This document shows, piece by piece, positions 40,201-49,187 of a DNA stretch of 64,000 bases. The stretch covers positions 842,073-906,072 of the forward strand of contig VZSF01003480.1 of the NCBI GenBank assembly GCA_013398295.1. Direction: 5' to 3'. Below the pieces are notes generated by a model, which made no database searches, was not told the DNA's origin, and was given only the letters and a program-made list of their open reading frames with translations. The stretch is from Chionis minor (Eukaryota; Chordata; Aves; Charadriiformes; Chionididae). A program made the translations under genes and the position numbers. How positions within the stretch are numbered: position 1 is the first letter of the stretch; every line of letters begins with the position of its first letter.

Positions 40201-42171
40201 AACCTTTATCACTTTCACTGATGTTCCAGCCTTATACATTAGGAATCCCAATTCTCAGCAGCATTCCTCCGTATCACCACACTTACTTTTATTTTAAACA
40301 GCACTACACAATTGCATTATTTTCAGGCACAAGGTGTTTTAAATTACACATGCTATTCTAGAACAAACATTTTCAAGTTGTGAAGTAAAGATTCAAATGC
40401 TCTCTTACCACTTTTGCAACATAAGGTGCCTCACTGCCAACCGACTTTGAAGAATTAACATCAGCTGTTAAAAAGGAAGCGTTTATTAGTAGTAGGAGAA
40501 GGAACTGTCACAAAACGTATACTTATTTACTATGCAGCATGGACAAACAAACAACAAAGCAATTAAGTAATGATGTGAACACATATCAGTACCTTAGGCT
40601 TTGGTAAGTGAACTACTGTATAGGGCAAGGCTACATGGGTATGGTCTTGCATTCTCCCATCTGAGTAGTACAGCAGTTTACTAAATGAAGGAGTTATTTT
40701 TTATTACTCAATAACTTTTTCCTGGTCAATAGCATTTCTTTTGTTTTCTAAGAGTGCGATGAAAATGTTGTGCACATAAAGATGAAAAACACATTCTCTC
40801 TATTTTTGCCACGTGACATATCCAAAAGTGACTTTCTGTTGCTACTAAGCTGTTGATGTTTGTTACAGAAGGAGAGACAGGTATAAAGGGCATTAAGTTA
40901 AGCCAGCACGAAGTAATGGAACAGTCAGGACACAGCTTTGTGCAAATGATGGGGGAACAACCAGAGAGCAAGCTTTGGCTTGAACAAAGCAGGAATTCTT
41001 AACACGAAGAACTACACAATTTGAGCGAGCTAGAACTCCAGTCTCAGTAAATTTAGTAGCTCATTGAGCAAGGCTGAGTAAGTACTAGAGAGCTTCTTTG
41101 GCAAGGAGCCACCCACTGGTCCTGTTTTTCTTCTTAATCCACTTATGCTGCAGTCTGTTCATTTTGAAAGCAGGACCGATTATTATTTTTTTTCCAAATC
41201 AGTATGAATTCAGTGCAACTTTTTCACCAAGAGGAGGAAGACTATAAATGCATAGCAAAAGAAAACCATCACGTTATCACATTAACTTTTATACCTTCAA
41301 AATTGTTTGGAAAATAACTAGGAGCAATCAAGGTTTTTAATTCCCTGAGACAGCCGCAAGATCTTTCTTATCCATTCATATGTTCAAATAACAGAAACAC
41401 TAAGTATGAAACACTATCCCCTAAAAGTTTTCCTTGAATTTAATAAACAGCATTGCAAAACAAGATCTGTGATGATGCTTTAAACTGTGAAGTCCAAGAT
41501 TTCAATTTGTTTTGAGCGTTGGTTACAGAAAGAAAGTATATGACTTACGTCAGAAGTTCACAGGGCAATGAAAAAGTCAAAAGCAGCACCACAGTGAAAA
41601 ACAGCCAAAATACTCGCTGATCAGTAGCCTCCACAGAATAGGCTTAGACAGTTTCAGTTCAAATTTGTGATGTAAGGACACTCATGCAAAAAATCCCTTC
41701 TTTCAGCCAGACCAAAAATCAAATTTGAATAAATACGAAACTATCTTTTCACTGCCAGAAGTAATAAAGATTTCGGTTTAAAAAAAAATGAATGAACTAC
41801 CACTAGAATCTCAAACAACCACAGTTCTTACAGTGACCATTTGTCCACTCTTGTCACTTTTTTCCAACACCATGAACCAAGCTAAGGTTCTAGTAAAAAA
41901 GATCACTTGAAGACACTCTGCATTTCTAACTTAGGGTCAAGTTTTCATTGCTTTGAATAAGGATAAACATCTCATTCTTGATTTTGAAGAATTATCAACA
42001 ATAATTACACTTACCAAGGTATAAGCGTCCAAAGCCTCCTTGCCCTATAGGGACACCTAATTTCCATTCTTTTCTTGATGTATCTGCTAGAACCTCCCCC
42101 TGAGCAAACACTTCAGCAAGTTTCCTTTTTGCAGGGGCTCTTTTTCCAGCAGTCTTCTTATTAGACGGCAT
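13132..42171 (-). CDS. VRK1: VRK1, vaccinia-related Ser/Thr kinase 1 (whole coding span, 12 coding exons)
   Basis: Nuclear Ser/Thr kinase of the VRK family. Family knowledge: it phosphorylates p53, BAF (BANF1), histone H3 and other chromatin proteins, and acts in nuclear envelope dynamics, cell cycle and DNA damage response. Joining the twelve exons listed below gives 1,242 bases, 413 residues plus stop, against 396 in human. Visible landmarks are the glycine loop IGQGGFG (42-48), ATP-binding Lys70 in VAKV, the catalytic loop HGDIKASN (174-181, Asp176), the metal-binding DYG (196-198, Tyr replacing the usual Phe, as in other VRK1 proteins), a basic stretch PKKKKR (378-383) that suits a nuclear signal, and the C-terminal RKRVQK shared with human VRK1. 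VRK2 is excluded: there is no C-terminal membrane anchor and the N-terminus is VRK1-like. The start at 42,171 has A at -3, though an upstream in-frame ATG in exon 1 is possible. Every splice phase fits. Confidence 0.97.
16240..16640 (+). mobile_element. Old, diverged CR1-like fragment (intron 12)
   Basis: TACAGTTTTGGGCAATATCC, then GTGAGGAATGGCGACC, GGTTGCTGCAGGAAAGGAGAG and GTGTTGACCAGGGATGTTTT follow the order of ancient amniote CR1 3' ends, but with heavy divergence and A-rich insertions. Boundaries are approximate. Confidence 0.5.
18723..19268 (-). other. Long open frame of 181 codons inside VRK1 intron 12 (unrecognised)
   Basis: ATG to TAA on the VRK1 strand in DNA of roughly one-third GC, where such length is uncommon. 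The N-terminus ([19 protein letters not shown]) is hydrophobic, like a weak signal peptide. The remainder is Lys/Phe/Cys-rich with no motif I know. It is probably non-coding intron sequence. Confidence 0.15.
21449..21683 (+). mobile_element. CR1 LINE 3' end (intron 12)
   Basis: Typical CR1 3' text: GGATATTAGGAAAAACTTCT, GGAACAGGCTGCCCAGGGA, TTGGACTCGATGATCTTGAA, ending TTCCAACCCAAGTGATTCTATGATTCTA with the ATTCTATG-type terminal repeat. It is a 5'-truncated copy of a different subfamily from the 49 and 63 kb copies. Confidence 0.92.
22406..22446. repeat. Two-copy 23-base tandem repeat
   Basis: TGTAAGATTATGAAACAG occurs at 22,406-22,423 and again at 22,429-22,446. A simple local duplication in intron 12. 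Confidence 0.85.
23525..24356 (-). mobile_element. Avian endogenous retrovirus LTR (ERVL-like), solo, in VRK1 intron 12
   Basis: On the minus strand it begins TGTGGTAGGTTAACCCTGG and ends CCCAATGCA. The start (CACCCAGCCACTTGCTCCCC, then CTCCTCAGTGGGAC) and the repeated phrases around CTGCAGGG, GCTCCACTGC and GACCTTGGTGTTCCCTCTGC match my memory of a widespread avian LTR. The 3' part includes GCTTACCAAAACCCTGCCA. It is GC-rich, has no gag/pol-like reading frames next to it, and lies in the same direction as VRK1. I found no clear target-site duplication and no AATAAA inside; the nearest is at 23,461-23,456. Family name needs a repeat library. Confidence 0.75.
24395..24488 (-). CDS. VRK1: VRK1 exon 12 (basic tail; residues 356-386)
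   Basis: A 94-base exon with acceptor CCCCCCCAG preceded by a long pyrimidine tract, and donor A/GTAAGT. It encodes [12 protein letters not shown], an acidic patch TEAEAEG, then [11 protein letters not shown], which fits a nuclear localisation signal. It ends one base into codon 387. The reading frame stays open for eleven more residues past the donor, stopping at TAG 24,362-24,360, where an LTR begins. Confidence 0.92.
25251..25292. repeat. T-rich tract in VRK1 intron 11
   Basis: Nearly pure T over about 40 bases, broken by AA and C. On the transcribed strand it is an A-rich run, as left by a retroposed tail, but I see no element body next to it. Confidence 0.8.
27895..27945. repeat. Two-copy local repeat, period about 35
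   Basis: ATCCTACAGCTTTTT occurs at about 27,895-27,909 and 27,930-27,944, separated by TTCTAAA units. In VRK1 intron 11. Confidence 0.8.
28790..28968 (-). CDS. VRK1: VRK1 exon 11 (end of kinase domain; residues 296-355)
   Basis: A 179-base exon with acceptor TTTCTTTAG. It encodes [20 protein letters not shown] and [17 protein letters not shown], then a divergent linker ending NPTQK. The donor GTTTTTAC is a poor match beyond GT, but the junction keeps phase 0 and joins correctly to KKRK of exon 12. Failure to splice would add ten residues ([10 protein letters not shown]) and a stop. Confidence 0.93.
30135..30193 (-). CDS. VRK1: VRK1 exon 10 (residues 276-295)
   Basis: A 59-base exon with acceptor TTTTTCAG and donor GTAAGA. 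It encodes [19 protein letters not shown], matching the human RENIASLMDKCFPEKNKP segment. It ends one base into codon 296. Confidence 0.96.
31247..31367 (-). CDS. VRK1: VRK1 exon 9 (residues 236-275)
   Basis: A 121-base exon with acceptor GTATTTAG and donor GTGAGA. It encodes [20 protein letters not shown] and [12 protein letters not shown], the C-lobe helix F and G region, very close to human. It ends two bases into codon 276. Confidence 0.97.
32653..32785 (-). CDS. VRK1: VRK1 exon 8 (DYG and activation segment; residues 192-235)
   Basis: A 133-base exon with acceptor ATTACTAG and donor GTAAGG. It opens with [19 protein letters not shown]; Asp196 binds the metal. The segment then runs through the VRK-specific stretch [19 protein letters not shown]. 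It ends one base into codon 236. Confidence 0.97.
33779..33871 (-). CDS. VRK1: VRK1 exon 7 (catalytic loop; residues 161-191)
   Basis: A 93-base exon, 31 whole codons, with acceptor TTTTGTTAG and donor GTATTT. It encodes [28 protein letters not shown] contains the catalytic base Asp176. The intron 5' of it is only 140 bases. Confidence 0.97.
34012..34120 (-). CDS. VRK1: VRK1 exon 6 (residues 124-160)
   Basis: A 109-base exon with acceptor TGAATTTAG and donor GTAAGT. It encodes [20 protein letters not shown], the hinge region and start of the C-lobe, then [10 protein letters not shown]. It ends on a codon boundary. Confidence 0.96.
35111..35198 (-). CDS. VRK1: VRK1 exon 5 (residues 95-123)
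   Basis: An 88-base exon with acceptor TTGTATTTTCAG and donor GTAAAT. It encodes [20 protein letters not shown] and a following glycine-rich loop. The motif LGVP.YWGSG is typical of VRK kinases. It ends two bases into codon 124. Confidence 0.95.
35578..35647 (-). CDS. VRK1: VRK1 exon 4 (residues 72-94)
   Basis: A 70-base exon with acceptor TCTTAAAG and donor GTAAGC. It encodes [20 protein letters not shown], the helix C region of the kinase N-lobe, closely similar to the human exon. It ends one base into codon 95. A 4.8 kb intron holding a CR1 insertion lies 5' of it. Confidence 0.95.
36711..36962 (-). mobile_element. Possible retroelement or LTR fragment in VRK1 intron 3
   Basis: A GC-rich island of about 250 bases in an AT-rich intron. 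On the minus strand it has GCACAATAAAGCCCGTGTTC, an AATAAA followed by a GT-rich stretch, and ends ATGTCAGACA, which resembles an LTR R-U5 boundary. Its minus frame is open for over 80 codons without a Met start. A processed retrogene remains possible. Confidence 0.35.
38588..38992 (+). mobile_element. CR1 LINE 3' end (intron 3)
   Basis: It starts near GATGGCTGGAGCATCTTTCT and runs through GGAATAGGCTGCCCAGAG to GATCTCTAGAGGTCCCTTCC and a terminal ATTCTGATTCTGTGATA. It is antisense to VRK1 and 5'-truncated; its reading frames are broken. Confidence 0.95.
40409..40464 (-). CDS. VRK1: VRK1 exon 3 (residues 53-71)
   Basis: A 56-base exon with acceptor TTTTTAACAG and donor GTAAGA. It encodes the loop [14 protein letters not shown] and strand YVAKV. 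Lys70 here is the ATP-anchoring lysine (Lys71 in human). It ends on a codon boundary. Confidence 0.95.
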
Positions 42172-42176
42172 TTTCC
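42015..42176 (-). CDS. VRK1: VRK1 exon 2 (start codon; residues 1-52)
   Basis: The exon lies between acceptor CTGTCCAG and donor GTAAGT. ATG is at 42,171-42,169. It encodes a lysine-rich N-terminus ([17 protein letters not shown]) and then [15 protein letters not shown], the first strand of the kinase fold and the glycine loop. It ends one base into codon 53 (phase 1). Confidence 0.97.
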
Positions 42177-43589
42177 CTGGACAGAGAGGGAGGAAGGGAA
42201 GTAAAAATAAAAAAAGCATAGGTTACATGCTGACCAGACGCATTTTATGTAGAAATCTGTTAGAAACATGAAAAAGTATGGATTGTTTAAGTTTTAATTT
42301 GTTACTACAAAGATACTCTAAAAGAAATACAGTAAGTAGTTTTATTGCATAAATTCTAAGTGAAAAACAACTAATTTTTCTAGGTATCACCAAAAAACAA
42401 CAGCAAAAGTCTTCACAGAAGAAACCTATTAGGAGGCCTTGTATAATACATGCTAGGAAAATCTCAGAATCTATCATACTAAAATCAATCACAACCAATA
42501 ATAGGTTTAAACTTAGAAAACAGTAAATTAATGAAATAAAGCTCATCAGTTTTCCTGATGAAAACATAAAAAAAAAATTAAGCCATTCAAACAGTTAATT
42601 ATTTTTTCTCCTATATAACTGCAAGCAACAAAAACAAACGTCTGCTTATTGTTTACAGGGCAGCATTTAGTAGATCATCAACAAACGAGTGTATAACTAC
42701 CTATTTTGAGATCATAAATGTATGTCGCCTTCTCTCAACCTCAGATCTCAGAAAAATATTATTTCCAGAAATAACATGATGGCCCACTGGAACCAAACAC
42801 ATGAAGCTTTCTGCAGAACAGGCCTCATTTTGAGCAAATAACTGTTTTGAGTTTTTAGCAGAGACAGATCTTGGTTCAGTAAAAGAACTTACTGAATCAA
42901 CATGATATGGCAAAGAGTGCACTAGATTTCTTTACATGAAAGGCCTTCACAGTATGTTTCACAAAGAGCTGATCTTTCCCTCTACTCTATGAAGACATAA
43001 GGCATACAAACAGAATCACAGTTTTTTTCTAAAAGATATCGTTCAGACTGGTGGAATTTTATTATTATTATTTTATTTTGCTTGGGGAAGCACGAGAAAT
43101 GATTCAGGACATTTCTGGATAGCAAACTGTCCTTTTTCCTATTAGTCTAGATACTCAATACAATAACCCTAAGCCAAATGCAGTTACTTAACATCAGTTT
43201 CCCTCTTTTAGTTCTAATGTTCCTCTAGGACTTTTTTTCATTTCCCAAATAGAAAGCTACATAACTATTACAGCTGTTCCAAAAGCACTTCCCCCTCTAC
43301 TAACCTCTTTTCTGACTGGGTAGTATCTCCAGGAAATTTTCCTCCCCAAATAATGTCTGTCACCCAACTAACATCTGAAGTGAGCAGCCCATACCCATTT
43401 CTCTACGTTTCTGCCATTACTAAATGCAAGAATAACTGTCAAGTTGCCTGAAAATGTTATTCTGTCCACTGATACACAAGTCTGCAGCTCTGACTGACAA
43501 AATCCCAAGGGGTGGAATATGGCTGTGGATGGAACACTCCATGGAGATGGGATGTCCCCAAGGAGCTCACCCAACACAAAAGCAACTGG

Positions 43590-44180
43590 TGGGTGGCCTT
43601 TGTTTTAGGGACACAGCTGAACGACAGTTGAGCGGAGCTCAAAATTGTTGAGTGGATCAAATCATAGTGTAAATTATCATGTTCCTGCCCGCCTCCACCC
43701 CAAGTTAGCCGGGCCAGTGTAGGGGGAGTGAATACAAGGCTCAGCTCAACATAAGAGTACAAAAACTAAGCAACTAGCAAAAGAATTTTGAGGAGAGCAG
43801 CGGGCCTGAACCAGTTTCAGCCCGGGTATTCCTTCCCAGTGGCCGGGGACACCAGTATCATGACAGTAATCACATTATAGTGACCAGCAATGAGAATCAC
43901 ATTGGTATCGTGACTGAATTGTGTACTGCAATTGCTGTATGTTGCTACTTGTAACTCACATTTGTAGTGTTTTCAGTATATTTTGTATCACTCCTAAATC
44001 GGAAATCCTATATAATATCAACTATCTTCAAATATGTAAATTTGATATATTACGCCCTCCACGCACGGAAGAGCTAAAAGAACCTTGTGAGAGAGCACTG
44101 GACTCTGCCAGCAAGCTGTCTGCAGATACCACAGTCATTCAATATAGGAATAAACCCAGAAGAGAAGGTTTATGATTCCA
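43590..44180 (+). mobile_element. Possible LTR fragment in VRK1 intron 1
   Basis: A GC-richer block inside an AT-rich intron, with phrases such as GAACCAGTTTCAGCCCGGG, CCCAGTGGCCGGGGACACC and TTCAATATAGGAATAAACCC that resemble an avian LTR. I could not define TG..CA ends or a target duplication. It would be antisense to VRK1. Confidence 0.35.
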
Positions 44181-44184
44181 TGCC

Positions 44185-44199
44185 AAAAAAAAAAAAAAA
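44185..44199. repeat. A15 tract
   Basis: Fifteen A directly after the possible LTR block at 43.6-44.2 kb; it may be a retroposition tail or chance. Confidence 0.8.
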
Positions 44200-46050
44200 G
44201 TTCTGCTTTTTCAGGTCCCTACTAAACTGAGAAGTACCTCTGTGTCATAGAACCACATCTGAATATCTACTGCAGTTAAACAAGTAACTTCAGTATTACG
44301 GAATACCCACATCACAGGAAGAAACCGGTATTTGCCAATACCTGCACTGCACAAGGTTCCTCATTATCACAACACAGGATGTTTTAATTCAGCATTACTT
44401 TCCCATGTTTCCACTTACTTCTATACAGTAACATTCTTTCCCTAGTTTTGACATTTTACACTTAAATTTTAAGACTTTATCCACAGCTTTTTCCACACCC
44501 TGTCTTCAAGAAACCCCTCTCTTTACACCTCTTCATGCTTTTGTTTGTTTGTTTGTTTTAAATCTTCAAGGTGATACATACTGCATTGTCTTAGAAGAAG
44601 GTTCTTCCTCCAGATTTTCTACAGGAGAAAACTGGGACTTCCAAGCACAAAATCTAATTCTAGCTAAGACCATACAAATGCGAATGTAATGCTGTCAAAG
44701 CACCAGACGGAACAGAGAGAGCTAGGAATGGCTACATTTTAATATCACTTACAAGGACAGGCAAAAACAATCACAGCAGACCTTAAAGCAGCTTCTCAGG
44801 ACACCCAGGTCAGGAAAAGGATTAAAACAAAGGACAGACTGAAGCCATTAGAAGTGGTAATGGGAAAATAAGCCAGAAGTCTGGAGGCCCAAGACTGACT
44901 CAGGTAAGGACAAAAAGAAAGCGCAAAAATCAGCAGTGTTGCCTAATGACTCGGATGTGGGACAAGGTCACACTCACTGTCATCTAAATAGTACAAACGT
45001 GTACACAATGAGCGTACTGCCCTCAAGCTAGTAACAATATAAGAGAAACGAAGAGGGCTTAAAGGGCAGCATCCCTTGACCTCTGAGTTACTACGAATAA
45101 TTCCAGTGAGGCTTGGAGAGATGCACTTATGTGCCTGAATGCTGGACAGACTGCTGTCCAGCAAAAGAAAAAATTGTAGCCTCTTTCCAATAAAGCTAGC
45201 GAGCCAGTGAAATAAAACTATTGATATGTTTTGCATCTTTGACATTCACAGGGAATGTCTTGATAGTAGCCTCACTTAAAAGGGAATTAAGTTTACTTAA
45301 AGTAGCTCCTCAAGAGTATTAAAGGAGGAGTTGGTGTTTTCCTCTTTTTTTTTCGTATTTTTGTTTAACATGCTCAATAATTGTATGCCTGAAGGTATTT
45401 AGTTAAAACAAAAAAAATTAACGACAACTTCCCTTTATCCATAAAAGCAAAAATTCAAAAATGGACATAATTTTGAACATCCCCAGCTGGGAACTCTGCC
45501 CTTAACAAATACACTAGATACACATACATGGTTTCTTGGCTGTCTATATTCATATCCATCTGTTAAGATGGCACCGTGCCTACTTACAAGTTGGTCAAAC
45601 TATCAGTAGGCCATAGGTGCCAAACACTGATCGCTTTCAATGGGCAGCATGCACAATACTAAGCACTCACTCTTTTACAAAAAAGCTGTTATCCACAGAA
45701 ATATTTAAGCAATGGCTGCACATACTTTCACATTTATTTGGATATATCCATTCAAGGATCTTCTATTGATTGAAACCAAAAACACCTGGAGACCGCAAAT
45801 ATTTTCTACATGAAAATATAGAAGTGGGACAAAAAATAAAAAGACAAAAATAATGAAAAAAGATCATTAGATTGTAGTGCAAATTCTATCATTCTGTGTG
45901 CTTTTCAACGCACAATACAGCAAACACAAGGGGTTTATCAGGAAACTTCTGAACCAGCAAACACAATGTAGAGCCACACACTGTACTCTGCACAACTGGA
46001 AGACATCTACTTCTCCCTAAAACCACCTTTTAAAATTCACACACAGAGAA

Positions 46051-46070
46051 AAAATAAAAAAAAAAAAAAA
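46051..46070. repeat. A-rich tract
   Basis: Twenty bases of A with one T, in intron 1. Confidence 0.8.
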
Positions 46071-47344
46071 TCACCTTTAACATTCCTGCGTCTCAATTAC
46101 CTCTCCCCATCAGTAAATGGAAATATTTTCTATCCCCCAGGTATTGTGAAGCTTAATTCATTAGTGCCTGCAACCCTGCTGAAGTCCTTGGAAAGAGAGT
46201 GCCATAGATGTCAAGTACTATACTATCATTCAAGCATCAAACAGACCTGACCCTACTTAGCTAAGGTATCTGACAAGAACAATTTTCAAGGTGCGTGACT
46301 GTAAACACCAGCATTTTATGTGGCTACAATATGCTCAAAACAAAGATTTTGCTACTAACAAGTATGAATAACAGAAGTGTATTTGTCTAAACTCTCTCCA
46401 AAAGCCTCTTAGTGCTAGAAAGGCTGTTTCTCCTGCTTCTCCCAAATAAAAGATCTTGGAAGAAACTGAATACGCTGCACTCGAGATATGCAGACAATTT
46501 TGCATCAATAGTGCTATTAGTGGTGTTATCTTTATAAACGTCTGCAATGGTTGCTACTCTAGCAATACTTGAACTCTTAGAATAGCCACTTCTCAACTTG
46601 TGTTGGCCTCCACTCTCAATAAAAGTCCAAAATTAATACAAATCAAAATTTTTTGAAGGAAGTATTTCTGCTGTGTGGCAAGTCAGACTGGTTTCTTCTG
46701 GATCCTCCTATTTTATTCTCTGGAAACTGTCATTTTTATGGTTGTTTATCTCATTATCTCAACCTGTTTTCATTATCAACCCAGAGAAGGCATGCTGGTG
46801 ACCTGTGCTCCTCTTCATGAACAGGTATATTTCAGGCAGGCCTGAAACCTATGCATCGTTAATGCTGTTCGTCAGTCATAGCAAGAAGGAAATAAAGACA
46901 AGTAAAAAACAAAACCAAGTTTTTGCTCAAGGAGTGGGAGGGAAAGAACATGACACTATAAGAGTTCTGAATACTGTACAACTGTTTCATAGGAGAGACC
47001 ACAAAAACAAAAAAACCCAAAAGTACCTGAAGTATCAGTGACTTCAGTAATACCAAGTGAGTTAAATAGAGAACAATGACATTCTTGGATAAGTTGGACA
47101 TTCTGTGACTGGTCTATCACTGTGCTACATTTTTGAGTCCTGGTATAATCTCATTTACTGGTGATTAAGTATCTGACAAATAATGGCGCTTATGGAAGAA
47201 GAGGTGCGAAGGTTCTTTCACCAAGAAATAAGGAAAAGTCTTTTTAGACAAAATGAGTAAATGTACATTGGTGGACCGTAATTAATGAGAAGCATTTTAT
47301 CACAATAGCACCATACTGGGCAAACTGAACCAGTTTGGGTTCCT

Positions 47345-47368
47345 CCCCCCCCCCCTTTTTTTTTTTTT
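47345..47368. repeat. C11-T13 homopolymer pair
   Basis: Eleven C followed directly by thirteen T in VRK1 intron 1, about 1 kb from the CpG island. Confidence 0.9.
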
Positions 47369-48724
47369 AAACAAACTGCTGCATGGCAGACTTTTTAAAT
47401 TTTCAGAATGCAGCTTGTTTAGAGATAGGAAACAGTCATTTACAAGAGGAATTACTGCATTGCTAACTACTTTTAAATTGCCTTCTCAAGAACACATGTT
47501 CTTCTTTTGAAGAGTATTTAAGGTTCTCCTGAAAATCCCGAGTATCACTTAGACAGTTATTGCAAACACAGTGAGCTTTATAAGGTGGCAAATCATCTGT
47601 CACTCCACAACACCTCACCACCAAGCCAACAGAAAGTACCTATGCATGTAAGAAAGACACAACGGCTTTTTGATAGTTTGGCATACTGTATAAAAGTCAA
47701 CAGCTCTGAAATTCATTAGGAATCCTACCTCATTTGAGGATTATCCCCAAGAATTAAGCGGGCAGCTTATTCCTACAGAGGAATGGACAAGTCTCTTGAC
47801 ACAGTAATAGCTACAGGAAGCTTCACAACAGGTTTTATAGTTTTGCTAATGATAAAAAGAGGCCTATGGATTCCCTATTAATTAATTGAAGCCTTAAGCA
47901 CACGTTGAAAAACAAAGAAAACAACAGGGTTTGTCCTGCTTGCGATCATGTAAATCTTAAACACGGAAGGTAAATGGAGAGAAATAGGTAGTGAAGAAAA
48001 ACCACAACCACTGACAGGAGAGAAACCAGCTTAGCCCAGTTCCGTCACAACAGGCCTGTCCTGATCCTAAAAACGAAGCTTTTATTTGTGATTTGTAGGT
48101 TTGCATTTGGAAAACAAATAAAATAAAAATACTACGTTTACTTTAAAGCAAAACTTAGGAATGCTTCCCAACCAGGATGATGTTCTCTTTGTTAGCTATG
48201 CCGGAACTTTCCTGAAGGTGAGAAACCTTTAAGTGGCACAAACTGTAGCTTTTACTCCGCCTCACCTTACCACTAAAAAATAAAAAACATAATAATAACC
48301 GTGAAGGAAGGCAGCTTTAGAGGAAGCAGGGTGGGGGGGGTGCAGCAGACCCCACGGGTGAGACTGTGTTTTTACCCACCTGCCCCCATTCCCTGCCCCC
48401 CTGCCGGCCCAGGGAGATGCCTTCGGCCTTCCCTACCCCCGGCAGTAGAAGAGAGGGAGGAACAGGGCCCCGGCGGTACCACCAGCCTCCACAGCGAGGG
48501 AAGCGGGAAAACCCAGCGAAACAGCGCCCCAAAACGCCTCTTCCAAAAAAAAAAAATAAAAAACAAAACCAAAAACCCAGCCCAAAACACTACACCCCAA
48601 AAGCAGACGCCGGCTTCAAATCCCTCCTCCGTACCCAGGCCCGGCCGCCGCCGCTCCTTCCGCCCCGTCCGAAATTCCCGCACTGCCAGGGGCCCTGAGG
48701 CGGCCCGCCCGCCCCGGCGCTCAC

Positions 48725-48785
48725 CTCCCACCATCGCCCGCTCCCATTGGGCGGACGCGCCGGGGCCGCCCGCCCTCACCCCGCC
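48725..48785 (-). other. VRK1: Probable VRK1 exon 1 (5' UTR, possibly with an upstream start)
   Basis: Exon 2 has a clean splice acceptor six bases upstream (5') of its ATG, so a further 5' exon must exist. The best minus-strand donor in the CpG island is GGGAG/GTGAGC, with the exon ending at 48,725. The exon carries an ATG at 48,734-48,732 with G at -3 and +4; splicing to exon 2 would place it in frame and add five residues (MVGGK) before the usual start. The transcription start is not known and the right edge is a guess. Another donor pair near 48,262-48,275 (GTAAGG and GTGAGG overlapping) would give a longer exon 1. Confidence 0.5.
48746..48750 (-). promoter_or_regulatory. CCAAT box (NF-Y type)
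   Basis: CCAAT on the minus strand within CCGCCCAATGGGAGCG, about 40 bases from the palindrome. It lies only about 20 bases from the proposed exon 1 donor, which hints that transcription may also start further downstream. Confidence 0.45.
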
Positions 48786-48800
48786 TCGGGCGGGCGCGGT

Positions 48801-48819
48801 GCCTGCTGGGAAGTGTAGT
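48801..48819 (-). promoter_or_regulatory. ZNF143/STAF-like site, left arm
   Basis: Exact reverse-complement copy of the site at 48,854-48,872, 34 bases away, pointing toward VRK1. Confidence 0.7.
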
Positions 48820-48853
48820 CCGTGACCTCCGCGGGCGCCCGCGGAGGTCACGG

Positions 48854-48872
48854 ACTACACTTCCCAGCAGGC
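48854..48872 (+). promoter_or_regulatory. ZNF143/STAF-like site, right arm
   Basis: ACTACACTTCCCAGCAGGC closely resembles the known vertebrate promoter element ACTACAATTCCCAGCATGC bound by ZNF143 (SBS motif). Such sites are typical of CpG-island promoters and of bidirectional promoters. Confidence 0.7.
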
Positions 48873-49187
48873 ACCGCGCCCGCCGTGGGCCCAGAGCTAA
48901 GGTTCTGCGCAAGGTAACTGTGCCAATATCTCAGCGGTTTAAACCAAAATAAGTTTGGAAATGCCTTTTGTCAGGCTGATGCCGTGTGGTGATAACCCCC
49001 ATCCGGGAAACAAGGGCACAACATGCTCCGCCACGTGTCCGGGGGACAAGGCAACGCAGCAGTTCTCCATCTTGTATGACTGACGCCCAGGCCGAAACGA
49101 ACCCCTCCAGCCTCCCCAGCGCATAACCTTGCAACATGATTTTATCTACTTTCCTACTTAGCTTTTCTGATTTTACCTACTACGGTC

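Larger units (their letters stand above)
35648..40408 (-). other. VRK1 intron 3 (4.8 kb)
   Basis: It contains the CR1 copy at 38.6 kb and the GC-rich retroelement candidate at 36.7 kb. A further GC-richer patch at 39.0-39.24 kb directly after the CR1 is unassigned. Confidence 0.85.
42177..48724 (-). other. VRK1 intron 1 (about 6.5 kb)
   Basis: It contains the possible LTR at 43.6 kb, homopolymer tracts at 44.2, 46.05 and 47.35 kb, and part of the CpG island at its 5' end. No other genes seen. Confidence 0.6.
48789..48884. repeat. Perfect 96-bp palindrome in the VRK1 promoter
   Basis: Two 48-base arms are exact reverse complements with no spacer; the centre lies between 48,836 and 48,837 inside CCGCGGGCGCCCGCGG. 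Pairing fails at once beyond 48,789 and 48,884. Each arm contains one ZNF143-like site, facing outward. It may be genuine or an inverted-duplication artefact of sequencing or assembly. Confidence 0.95.
48320..48915. promoter_or_regulatory. CpG-island promoter of VRK1
   Basis: GC- and CpG-dense sequence stands out sharply from the AT-rich flanks. It holds an inverted CCAAT box (ATTGG at 48,746-48,750), ZNF143-like motifs in a palindrome (48,789-48,884) and the best VRK1 exon 1 donor at its centre. Long GC-rich open frames across it on both strands are composition effects, not genes. Confidence 0.85.

Noticed and set aside
48301..48851. Long open frames on both strands (174 and 159 codons) in the CpG island
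   Set aside because: GC-rich DNA lacks stop codons; the frames overlap on opposite strands, are Pro/Arg/Gly-rich and have no splice or domain support, apart from the small VRK1 exon 1 piece.
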